Shown one piece after another: positions 33,851 to 45,364 of a stretch of DNA of 64,000 bases. The DNA is from Turritopsis dohrnii (Eukaryota > Cnidaria > Hydrozoa > Anthoathecata > Oceaniidae), in assembly GCA_027922465.2 (NCBI GenBank), contig BQMF02000039.1, positions 62,001 to 126,000 on the forward strand. The letters run 5' to 3'. The translations under genes and the position numbers were made by a program. The first letter of the stretch is position 1. Every line of letters starts with the position of its first letter. The notes below the pieces were generated by a model. That model saw only the letters and a program-made list of their open reading frames with translations. It was not told the origin of the DNA and did not search any database.

Positions 33851-36800
33851 TTAAATTTTCCATTTTTTTTTAATAAATTGCACAAGTTTCTTGTTGCCTA
33901 GAAAAAGCAAGACTGATCCCAGCGTTTCCCAAGTGAAGTCTTCCCTCCTTGTTTTCTCCTTCCAAGATTTCAGAACCTCATGTAATCTCTCTTTAGTAGA
34001 GGTAATATTCCCATCATCTAGGATGTTTTTGTAACATTTGTAGGAAATCAAGAATAATGCTATGTATCTTGTATCAGAACCAGCCTCTTCTGAAATCTCT
34101 TGAAAAATCTCCTCATAGTTGTCAGCAAATTTGATTTCAGATAATTCGTGTCCTGAAGATAGAATAACAATTCTTGTAAGATGTGAGGTCAACAAGTGTT
34201 ACAGGAAATGTGTCTGGTCTTAGAGTAATACCTTACTACCCCTGTACTTTGTTAGTGCAACAAAACTGAGTTATTAACTGGGAGAAATTGATAATGAAAA
34301 ATGTGAACAATTCAAAAAGGACATAACAGTGTAGAATATGTTAATAATAAGAAATTCATATTAATATTAGTGATAGAAGCCACTTTGAGTAGTGAGATTG
34401 CACTTTCAAGAACAACACAAAATGTGCCTTAACTTTTACTGCCTGCAAAAGGATGGGGGATCTTTAGATAAACATAAGACTTACCATGTAGACTTAAAGG
34501 TGTTGCACAAACTTCTTCTTCACTAAGCTGTAAACCAGGCATTTTTATATCATCCAGCACTTTATTAACAACATCTAATAAGTTTTCTTCACCTTGTTTA
34601 TCACAATATTCGCAAATTGCATCCATCACAGGATAGCGACAGTGATTGTTCAATTCGCCACAAATTGCCTGATTATTACAGCAATCTTTAAATAAGCGCT
34701 CACAAAATCTGCGTACTTCATATTTCTGTCCATATAATTTAGTTTGCATTTTGTATGCTATCATCTCTGAATTACCTGTAAAGTTAATTCAAATTATTAA
34801 AAACGTAATCAATACATTTATCAATATCATAATGTTAAATTTATTCAGTATCTGGTCTTGAACGATAACAAACCATTACTAAAAAATTAGTCATACTACC
34901 TTTATTTTCAATCTGATTTGATTGAACATCTGAATTTACATAGTCATCTTTCTGGTTACCAGTTTCCCCCGAAGTGTTCTGGTTATGAAAGTTACCGTTC
35001 TTATTAGTAGTAGGAGCCACCATGGATTGAATAACATCTGAACCTTTATGTAAATTTATAATTTATATAATGATAACAAACCATAACTAAAAATTAGTCA
35101 TACTACCTATATTTTCAGTTGGGTTTGATTGAACATCTAAATTTATAAAGTCTTTGTTACTAGAGGTAGCATCTGCAAAATTCTGAATAGCATCTGAAGT
35201 GTTCTGGTTATGTGAATCACCGTTATTATTAGAAGTAGCAGCCACCGTGTACTGATAAACATCCGAACCTATATTAAAATTTATATTTCCTGAATTTATT
35301 CAATATCTGGTCTTGATAATGATAACAAACCATAACTAAAAAATTAGTCATACTACCTATATTTTCAGTTGGGTTTGATTGAACATCTAAATTTACATAG
35401 TCATCTTTCTGGTTACCAGTTTCCCCCGAAGTGTTCTGGTTATGAAAGTTACCGTTCTTATTAGTAGTAGGAGCCACCATGGATTGAATAACATCTGAAC
35501 CTTTATGTAAATTTATAATTTATATAATGATAACAAACCATAACTAAAAATTAGTCATACTACCTATATTTTCAGTTGGGTTTGATTGAACATCTAAATT
35601 TATAAAGTCTTTGTTACTAGAGGTAGCATCTGCAAAATTCTGAATAGCATCTGAAGTGTTCTGGTTATGTGAATCACCGTTATTATTAGAAGTAGCAGCC
35701 ACCGTGTACTGATAAACATCCGAACCTATATTAAAATTTATATTTCCTGAATTTATTCAATATCTGGTCTTGATAATGATAACAAACCATAACTAAAAAA
35801 TTAGTCATACTACCTATATTTTCAGTTGGGTTTGATTGAACATCTAAATTTATAAAGTCTGTGTTACTAGAGGTAGCATCTGCAAAATTCTGAATAGCAT
35901 CTGAAGTGTTCTGGTTATGTGAATCACCGTTATTATTAGAAGTAGCAGCCACCGTGTACTGATAAACATCCGAACCTATATTAAAATTTATATTTCCTGT
36001 ATTCATTCAATATCTGGTCTTGATAATGACAATAAAACATTACTATAAAATTAGTCATACTACTTATATTTTTAATCTGGTTTGATTGAACATCTGAATT
36101 TACATAGTCATCATTCTGGTTATCAGCAACCACTGAAGTGTTCCCGGCAGGAAAATCTTTGTTCCTAATAGATGTATGGGCCACTATGTTCTGGCTAACA
36201 TCCGAACCTACATTAAAATTCACATTTAATGAATTCAGTCAATCAACCTTGAGGGTGAACAAAGCATCAATTATCAATATTATTATCAACTACATTTCCT
36301 GAATGTAGTCAATATCTGGTCTTGATGACATTCACAAAACACCAATGAAAAATTAGTCTTACTATCTAAATCAGTCTGGTTTGATCGAACATCTATATTT
36401 ACGTAGTTTGTGTTATTAGAAGTAGAAACAGCAACATTCTTAATATCATCTGAACTTGCAGCAATATCTATAGCCTCAGAGTTTTGTTGATGAGGTGTTT
36501 TCAGTCTATCTACAAATAGAAAAATTAAATCCCGTGTATGTGCATAATTTGTTTTTCAACAGGGAATTAAAAATTATCATGAACGATTTACAATTAAACC
36601 TACTATCACAGTTATTCAAATATGACAATATCTCTTTCATTAATTTTCCCACATTGCCATCATCACTTCCTTGCGAATGCAAAGCTATTAAATTCCAGTT
36701 ATGAAACACAGGTGAGCCAGAGGATCCAGCATCAGTATCAGCATCGTAAGTAATGAAGCCATCCTCTATCTCTGTTATTTTCTGCGCGCTTTGTGCACGT

Positions 36801-37584
36801 GGGCTACTATCAGGATGTTGGTATATGACAACAGTATCACCTATGTTATATTTCACATTGGGGTCATATTGGATAGGACTAATTTTCAAAGTGTTTTCGA
36901 CATAATCTTCATCACAGCCAATGATTGTGAAATCTAAATCCTGAAGTTACGCAAAATCAAAGTGAATGTCCTACTTTGGAAAAGAGATTTCCTAAAAGTA
37001 GAAGTTACTATACCTCATTAGTAATGAAGTATTTGGTAGGTTTTAAATTGATAGTTTCAATCTTTGATTTTCCATCATAAAAGAACCTAATGATTGTATT
37101 GGTAGCTTCTGCTATACTTTTTACCACATGATGACATGTGATGATACCTTTTTTGTTTCCATCATTAGTTTCCAAGGAAATATAAAAGCCAGTCCCACTA
37201 AAAACACAAACAATTTTGAAATCATTACTGGTATACCCAGCAATGAGAAAACAGAAGTGGATGAAAGAAATGTTTAAAAAAATTTAAGAGCATTACAATT
37301 TTAAGAAACAGATAACAAGACAAACTAAAAGCACAATTGAAAGTAAGCATTATGAAGGAAGTTTTGTTTGACATAAACACAATAGTGACTTTCTAATTGA
37401 AGTTCAGAACTTATGAATACATTTCATTGACAAAATTTGCAAAGACTTACTATATTTTGTGGACTTCACCATTTTGATTCCATTCTCGGTGTAGAAGGCA
37501 AACAGCAGATTTCAATTTATATTCCTCCACTTCACTAATGATTTTCCCACATTTTTTTAAACGATTTTCTTTAACAGGAGACAT
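33851..37584 (-). CDS. Gene B: trypsin-like protease, repeated-exon linker, helical domain and Death-like domain (12 exons, 770 aa)
   Basis: Inferred exons: 37584-37451, 37197-37014, 36940-36604, 36509-36363, 36207-36064, 35975-35814, 35725-35564, 35500-35357, 35268-35107, 35043-34900, 34775-34485, 34152-33851. Together they give 771 codons including stop with every phase matching. The protease part has TGFY, TCHHV (His 68), DLDFTI (Asp 109) and GSSGSPVF (Ser 180). Residues about 220-570 are a Ser/Asn/Thr/Asp-rich linker made of one unique and six repeated exons. The CEYC helical domain follows, and the protein ends in a Death-like domain (SWKEKTR, TWETLGSVLLFLG). Paralogous to gene A exon by exon outside the linker. 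The start ATG lies in the exon equivalent to gene A exon 3; an upstream 5' exon cannot be excluded. Confidence 0.8.
34900..36207 (-). repeat. Tandem array of six symmetric exons in gene B
   Basis: Six exons of 144, 162, 162, 144, 162 and 144 nt (minus-strand order), each beginning AG|GT-TC(G/A)-GAT and ending in phase 1 before GTAGTATG. Introns are about 63-90 bp and nearly identical to each other. The exon pairs 35725-35357 and 35268-34900 form a 457-bp duplication that differs at very few sites. Because every exon is phase 1-1 and a multiple of three, gain or loss of a unit keeps the frame. The encoded repeats read SDV..........N....NTS followed by LDVQSNPTENI or a close variant. Confidence 0.85.
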
Positions 37585-40500
37585 TTTTATTTTATTTTCA
37601 TTTTTTTTGTCTTCATTTTACATTTCTGAATAATCATAAAATATATATATAGAAGAAAAACAAAAGAGCATGTCTTTTTCTTCATGGCTTAAATAATTTC
37701 CATAATTACACCAGAGGAAATCAACCTAATTTAACTTTTGATTTTAGGATATCCTATTGACTTTTTGTCTTTTGTGAGGTGTTTAGTCCACAACTTACGA
37801 AGTGAACAACACTCATCATAATGTCTAATCATGCCTGGTGTTGCTACCACTAATCCATTCGTTGGAATAAAAGTAGGAAGAGGGGAAGAGAAGTATTCCA
37901 ATAAGGTTAATAGAAAAAGTCCTGTCTAATGACAAAATCTCTGAGAACACAAAATAAAATTAGCGAATGGTGGAAACGCATGAGCCAAACATTTTTCATA
38001 AGTACTACTTAGCTAAAATTGTCATCAACAAAATATGAATTCTTTTTTTGACAATTAGTCATTATTTGACATTCATCTAATATAATTTAGGATAATTTTT
38101 ATTTTCTCAGGATATGGAATAGAAATGGAAAGGAATGAAATAATAATAACAAACAACACATAAACAATCTAACAAACTGTAATGACATAACGAGATGAGA
38201 ACACATTATTATTGGGTTAGTCATACTTGCATAATAAAATTTGTGCCTAATAAAGGTTGCATTATTGTTATATACTTGCATTGTCTGCAGAAATATCAAC
38301 AAAACAGAGTTATAATGTAATATCCACAACCACCGAAAACTACAAAGGGAAAGTATTGGTATTGAACCAAACCTTTTAATCACGAGAAATGGCTTAAGAA
38401 TATTGAATAACATAAAACTCTTTTTTTCAAGCATGAGATTTCATTGTAACATTATACTGAAAATAATTGTAAAAACTGCTAATAATAAAATCAATAAAAA
38501 ATTGATATAATATGTTACAACTTACAAGATGCCGTGAAAAGCAGAATAAGTGTCACCAAAATAGTACAGTATAGTATAAAATTTTGTGCATGATGATTGA
38601 CATTATTGAAACATGCCTTGTACTTTCAATTACCATAATTTATCTGTTCAAAGAAATACAAAGAACTAAATATTACAAATTATAGATAACATCACTGGCA
38701 CTCCCTATGGTTACTTTGAAGCAGTGAAATGATTTTCTCACTTCAAATGTGAATGCAAGGTGAAACGTTATCAGTGTAATCATTTTACAAAGTGGACCAA
38801 TAATCAAAAGTGTTGAAGAAAAGAGAAAAGAGATCAATAAAAGCTGCATTACTAAGAATAATTCCAATTGTCTGAGTTAAAGCACAGCAAGACTTCATTA
38901 TAATTCCACATTCCGTATGGAAAAGAAATAGAGAAAAGTAATCTCAGATCTACGGTTGATACAACTTTTACACTCTAGCTCAGAGAAATAAAGAAAAAGG
39001 CAATTGTAAGCAAAATGATAGGTTCTTGAGAGCTTTTTTTCCTTCGCAGAAATAAAAATTGTGTCTCTAACCATCTTCTTTACAGTTGTTTTAAGTAACA
39101 TAGGAACAAAATAGTATTATTACCCTAACAGGAGATTTAAGGAGAATTGATTTTTCTTTTCTTTGTTTAGACAAGAAACTTTTTGCTAAATCTACTGGCA
39201 ACTTGATAAAGCCAATGCTAAGTAAGGTATTTTGAAAAATGTTTCTCAAGTTACAAAGCAAATGACAGAATGTTTTGGAGTATTGTAAGAGATCGATGAT
39301 CACCATGCATGTATAATGGTATTTTTCAAAGTCGTGTGTTTAACCAGTTACAATGGACAAAACATGCGGGGTAAAACAGATCTGTTTTAAGGTAAGATAA
39401 GAATAAGGATTAATTTGCAGGATGTTACATAGAATAATGTTGTATCAAGCTGAAAAGCAAATTTCAAAAAAAAGAGTATAAATAAAATTTCTCTTTGAAA
39501 ACAAAGCTCTTACATTCAGAAGGAAAACAAATTTGTGTGCTTTAGGGATCCCAAAATTTACAATTAACATATTTCATATAAAGGTTTACATTTACGTTTT
39601 TTATTACCATTGTAATAAAAAACACTCGTAATCATTGTAAAGAAATATTGAAACTTAGTATACTTAGTATACTTTATGATCCATTGATATAGGAGTGTGT
39701 ATTTTAGGTAAACCATCCAATCCATTGCCTTGAAAAAATGATTCAACTTTAAGAACCTAAGCAGTATGAAGAATCTGAACCAGATAAAAAACATGTTGCA
39801 AAATATGTCAAAGAACTAGAAGGAAAATACAATGGCAATCTTTAAAGGGCTGAAGATTGCTGCTTTAGTAATACAAAAAGTAAGAATAGATTTCATATCT
39901 CCAGTGACAGGAACTTTATGATGAATGGAAAAGAATATTGGATATGTTGAATTTGGATTTGTTGAAAAGGAAGATCTAATCGTGTTAAGGAATTCCCCAC
40001 CAGTTTGACCAATGATAATGTAATAAAGCAAACATTTCATATGAACTAAGTATGATGTCTCAATGTATGACAACAATGAAGAACTGTAAAATGATGTCAG
40101 CAGTAACAGAAAAAAATTGACAATAAATTTCTAAATGAGATGTAACAAGAACAGTCGCTTGAAAGAAATCATAAATACAGATTAAGACATTAATCTGACA
40201 GACATTAATATGAAATCTTCTCTACCACCCAAAAAGGTTCAAAACTGATCAATGTGGATGCATTTTATTCAAAATATTACAACCTATTAGTGACAGATTG
40301 AGGAGTGGTGTTAATGGTGTAATTATAGAGAAAAATTAATTGTCAATTCTTTTATCAGAAGTTCTCCTCCAAATTGCTTTAGTCCAGGAAAATTTCAACA
40401 ACATCTACCCCTGACAAGGATTTGAAGTACTCAGCTGAAGTACGTGGTTTATATTAAGTTATGGTTATTAAAACTTAGTGATTTTATAATTACTTTCAAG

Positions 40501-40732
40501 GTTTCAATTTTCAGCTTTGGGTCCCTTAAAAAGATGGAAAAGTGAGGAAAACAACATCAAAATTTTCACATGGGTATGGTAAGAGACTGGAGCACAGTTA
40601 TCATAAATAAATACAATCAAAGATTCTGCATTCACATCCAATTTTCATTTCAAGGAATTTCTACTTTGACTGAGTTACACCATCTTTCTAGATATTAAAT
40701 AATCACTTCCTACTTGGCAGTAATTTACATAT
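37585..40732. other. Spacer between gene B and gene C
   Basis: About 3.1 kb of AT-rich DNA. Open frames here (for example 38099-38434 and 39816-40076, minus) have no recognisable domain, no matching splice context and no counterpart next to gene A, so I do not call them. No inverted-end element was found. Confidence 0.4.
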
Positions 40733-41686
40733 TCATTTAATATTATCCAGATACAGTGCCACATCATTCCTTTGAAGTTTCTGACATTCTTTAGAGATAT
40801 CTTTCAATGGAAGTTTAGGATTCCATTGTGAAACTATTTCTAACATTTTCATAGTAGGACTGTAGCTATTTTGATGTTTAATTGAAGTTTGAAAACCTAA
40901 TATCTGTTGTGATGAATACCCATACTCTTCAGCAAAAAATTTCCAATCACAAATCCCAGGAATCTGTTTATCAAGCTTGTTAGCAATATGCTCCTTATGG
41001 TCATAAGAGATACTTCTGATCTGTTCTCTGTACTGATGTTGCAGATTTTTATTTATGTAAAGTACAACATCGTTACGTTCCAAATCCTTTGCAGTTTTTC
41101 GGAATTCTTCAACTGTAACTTCTGGTTGATTAACTGCAAGCGTACTAAGAAACGTCATTGCAGGGCTTCCTCCACCGGCATAGTGTAATGGTAGACTTTC
41201 AATCTTGTGTATTAGCTCTTTGTTAGATTTCACTAGCGCTAAACCTAAATGGAGCCAATTCCTTATACCAGTGCCATGGTCTGCATCCAAGTAATCAGCC
41301 AATTTACGTTTTTGAAGCATTGTCAGATTAGAAATTATTGCATCTTAAATAAATTATAGCAGATTATTATATTGCAGTCAAACATGAGAGACAATACAGC
41401 AATAAGACACAAAGTAATCATAGTACTTCTTAAGGTAGATTAAATTACTTATGCAGACGGTGAAGGGTGTAAATAACTAAGCAGAAGAATTATTATGATA
41501 CATGGCTTAAAATGGATATACTTGTAAGTAAATGTAGTTTTCATTACACTTTAATTCCAAATGTCATACCTCTTGAACCGTTTCTTGTGGAATTGGTGTT
41601 TACATTACTTGACTTAGTTTCCCGTGAACTTAAGGGCTGTTCTGGTCTTTCTTGAAGATTTCTTGCTACTGGCGCAGCATTACCAC
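40733..41686 (-). CDS. Gene C (partial): tandem double Death-domain protein
   Basis: Two exons are supported: 41686-41570 (phase 1-1, 39 codons, polar linker of the same style as in genes A and B) and 41343-40733 (stop at the end). The large exon holds two Death domains, residues about 15-105 and 115-203 of that exon: the first has NWLHLGLAL, GGGSPAMTFL and LERNDVVLYI; the second has DWKFFAEEYG, SYSPTMKML and LQRNDVALYL. The matching last helices suggest internal duplication. Death domains bind other Death domains in receptor and adaptor complexes, so an adaptor role is likely (inference). No 5' exon with a start codon was found between 41.7 and 45.3 kb; an ATG at 41320 within the large exon is possible but would drop the linker exon. 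Confidence 0.7.
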
Positions 41687-41689
41687 CTA

Positions 41690-42258
41690 TGAGAAAAGAA
41701 AGGTTTGGGTGTGTGGTAGGGAAAAACTAAATGAAAAAGCTTCAGGAACTTAAAGAAGGCTTCTATTATTTTCAGTAAAATAATGTTGCTTTATCTTAGA
41801 TGTAAGATGCTAATTTCCACTACTATTTCCAAGACATTCGCTTTTAAAAAAGCATAAAATGTAAAAGCATGCAAAACACAGTGATGAAACTTGTTTTTGC
41901 TAACTGTAAATTTAAGAATAAAAGAATAACAATTTTCACGACCTTTGTAAATCAACATCAATATCAAAAAGGTCAGCTTTTATTTTTATAAACATTATGA
42001 ATAATAATGTAAGGGGAAGATTTTATGTTTAATTAAAGCTGCAGTTGAGGCTTGGCTTTATTTTGACTACTCTCTATCTCAAACAAAAGGCTTGGTCCCT
42101 TGGTCATTTGTGTACTCTTTAAGGTATTTCTACCTCTTTATCTCGAACTTTCTCCATCTCGAACAAATTTTCTGGTCCCTTGTGAGTTTGAGATAGAGAG
42201 AGTCTGCTGTATTTGTTCTGATGAGGACTTTTCAGCTTTTATTTAGGCTGAGTTTTCT
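41690..42258. other. Possible upstream intron of gene C with a decayed MITE (about 42055-42212)
   Basis: Around 42055-42212 the words TCTCTATCTCAAACAAAAGG and, inverted, GTTTGAGATAGAGAGAGTC mark a degenerate inverted-repeat element related in style to that at 23376. No exon could be placed. Confidence 0.4.
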
Positions 42259-42260
42259 TA

Positions 42261-43068
42261 AAGGGGAACTAAACTAAAAAAAATCACAATTTCATTTTTT
42301 TGCTCTGTTTGAAATAGCTTTAAAAATGATGAAAGTCAGTTTTTTAATTTTCAAAAATTCATCTTTCGTTCTTGAGATATTGCTGTTTAAAGTTTTTTTC
42401 CAAAACATGATCTCCATGGCAACATTCAAGAAGATATTGCTGACACACAAGTATGTGAATAACTAAGAAATGTTTTAATGATGCATAGTTAGAACATAGA
42501 ATGTAGAGTGGTAAATAACTGCAGTTGTGAAAACAGCAAAGAAATGTATTGCCACTATTACCCCGACTCGGTTCCAGCTCTCTGTTAATTTTTGCTGACA
42601 AAGCTATATATCCGCATCCAACACTGTTACTATGGCGAATTTCACTTTAACTACGTCCAGCGAAAACTGTCCCATTTTCTAAAATTTCACTTCCCTTACC
42701 TGAGTAGATCTCCATTTGTAGCTTTGTCAGCAAAAAACAGAAAAGACCTGGAAACAAGCCAGGGTGACTATGATAACATTTTTTTAGTGACCTGATACCT
42801 GTAGGTATTTGTCACTATACATACAAAATTTAAGCATTGTATCACTAATATTGGTTGAGTTATTTACATGTTTGTATGTCAGCAATTTCTTCTTGAACAT
42901 ATGTCACGTTGCCATGGAGATCAAGTTTTGAGGAAAAACTTTAAATGGAAATATATCGGGAACGAAAAAAGATTTTTTGAAAATTCAAAAGCCGACTTTC
43001 ATCATTTTTGAAATTCTTCCAAATGATATTAAAAAATCAATTTTCATTTTTTGAGTTTAGTGCCCCTT
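42261..43068. mobile_element. 808-bp palindromic MITE with AAGGGG ends
   Basis: The ends AAGGGGAACTAAACT and AGTTTAGTGCCCCTT are inverted with one mismatch, each flanked by TA (42259-42260, 43069-43070). Inverted similarity continues far inward: CAAAACATGATCTCCATGGC and GCCATGGAGATCAAGTTTTG, and TTTTTGCTGACAAAGC and GCTTTGTCAGCAAAAA. It is a fold-back-like element without coding capacity. A relative, split by a SINE, lies at 32.2-33.15 kb. Confidence 0.75.
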
Positions 43069-43189
43069 TAAAGGCCCTGATACACTTATAAATTTTTCTT
43101 TTTGAAAGATTTGCAAGTTTTCTTTCAGACTTTACTGAAGAAAAACTTCGTAATGTATCTTGTGTTTTTAAAGAAAGTAAAATGTTTTA

Positions 43190-44510
43190 AAGGGTAATCA
43201 AATCCAAAAAATCTTTTTCATTAAATCCCCTTGTCAAGCCATAATTTTATTAGGAAAAATAAAAAAATCACTGAAAGTGCTTTTTTCCTTTTTTTTTCTC
43301 ATATGATAAGTTCCTCTAAAACTTTGTTGAAAAAGTTCATGGAGGAGATTTCGTGACATACATTACACTCAACATTTTTTTCTGCTCTCAGTCGTTATGA
43401 TTTGAGTTACCTCGTGTCAAAGAATGGATTATTTTTCATGTCTTATGTTTATTGCGACAAAAAGGGGTGGCACATATTATTGATAGCTACGTTACTCACA
43501 GATCGAAAAACAGCAGCATGTAATTATTTATATATATATACTACACAAATAGTTTGCTATACGTCTTTTCTCAGAATAAAGAAAATTTACAGGAAAATGT
43601 TTTTGATTTTTTTGGGCTAAAGTCTCATAAACCAACTCCCGTCTGACACACACTACATTTTAAGAATGCACGCGCATGAATTGTAATTGATTAAGCCCGT
43701 GACAAACTGTCTAAAAATTCTTTTTCCTGATAAACAATAATCTAATTATCGTCCGTGTATGATCTACATCACCACTTATGTCCTAATCTTTCAAAGTAGT
43801 GTACCCATGTTGTATGTGGTCGGTAGCTTGTGTAAAGCATTCGTCTAAGAACTAGTAATCTAGAGAAACACTTTTTAGAAATAGACTAGGCCTTATAAGA
43901 AATTCATATTTGCTTATGTTTTTTCTGAATGCTTTGATATGAAGTCAGACATGCAACAAAATGAAGATGTAAAAATATTTAAAAATGCATTATTTATGAC
44001 TTAATTACTTATGTATGTAGACAAATTTTTGAAATTTTGATGACAGTGTCGATATCTTGTTAAGGACGTTTTCAAAACCGTTCTGTTCGAAGTCTGGATG
44101 TGAAGTGATACACTGAATGCTATCCTGTTTATCATTTAAAAGAGTTGCATTCTCCTGACAGCATTTACATTCAATCAACTTCAATCAGATTTGTTTAGAC
44201 AGTACCCTTAACTCTTAATTACTTCATCTTCCTTGTCAGTAGTATCAGATATCTTTGGTGATATTCTGTTTCACTGTTTGCCATCCTTATCACTTCTCTA
44301 TGATAGAACGTAACTTGAGCGTAGTACACGTCATATCACGTGACTACGGCTTCTGTCTTGGACTTCAGCGCTTATGTTTTTGGGGTTCAATTATGACGAA
44401 TTACGAAGAGAAGGAAGATTAGTTTTAGTCTCAAACAAGTTTTATTTTTACTAATTTGATTTTTTGAATGAATTTACAAAATTTTATCTGAAGGTGATTC
44501 CCCTTTAAAG
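43190..44510. mobile_element. Possible 1.3-kb element with AAAGGGGAATCA-like ends
   Basis: TTTAAAGGGTAATCAAATCC near 43190 and GGTGATTCCCCTTTAAAG near 44492 are imperfect inverted copies. AATCAAATTAG-like words recur inverted further in. There is no transposase frame. The ends are weak and TTTAAAG is repeated several times at the right end, so the limits are uncertain. Confidence 0.4.
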
Positions 44511-44535
44511 TTTTAAAGTTTTAAAGTTTTCTTGA

Positions 44536-44645
44536 AAGCTCTGAAAATCTTTAAAAAAATAATGAAACGGTTCATTATTTTTTGCAAGAAATTTTTTTTC
44601 GTGAGACATCAAAGAATACCGACAGCATTTGTGGCACATTTATGC
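44536..44645. repeat. 110-bp block repeated at 46095-46200
   Basis: The segment from CTGAAAATCTTTAAAAAAAT to GCATTTGTGGCACAT occurs again, same orientation and nearly identical, inside the interrupted SINE in gene D intron 1. It could be a short mobile sequence or a duplication. No inverted ends are evident, apart from the internal palindrome-like AATGAAACGGTTCATT. Confidence 0.6.
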
Positions 44646-45364
44646 GTAATGAATGAACTTTGAAGAAATAAGGTAATTGGCAATGAGAAACAGAATACAC
44701 AAAAAGAAGTGGTGCCATGACCATATATCGTTTCTTTCCTTTAACCAATTTTGACACAACACGTCCTTTTTCAACGTTTTTCATCAAAAAAGTTTTTTAA
44801 AGAGGCAGAAACAGCAAACTAGAAGCCACTTAGTGTCGGTCCATTTTAAAAATGAACCATAGACAACAAGTAATTAAAGAAGATAAAGTTTTTAAAGAAA
44901 AATTTAATTAAGTTAAAACGTTTCAGAAAGAAAAATTTTAAATCTTTCGAAAGAAAAATGCAAATATTTAAATAAAAGTTTAATTGAAGTCGCAAAATTA
45001 TGGAAGCTTTTAAAGCAATGATGGATGGAATTTAAATATTTTTTCATTCCATTTGTTAATTTCATATGAAATCGTCTTCATTACAGTATTGAATCCATCT
45101 CCTGGAGTTGGTATTATTAATAGTAGATGATTACTAGCAAGTGTTAAAACACATTATTAGTAGAAATGGGATGTGTATTAACATTGTGGTGGTTTCTGGG
45201 TTAAAATTCATCTCTTCCTTGTTTACTGCACACCTGTGAAATAATAAACAAAACCCAGATTTTCAATAAACTAAGTAAATAAGTTTGCAGGTTTCTATAT
45301 TTAAAGGTTCTATTAGTTCAAGTCACACTTGAATTTTAATGTTTCTGTTCCAAATATCATTTAC

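Noticed and set aside
37585..40732. Additional Death-domain gene between genes B and C
   Set aside because: Frames there lack tryptophan/helix patterns of Death domains and no phase-1 exon borders were found.
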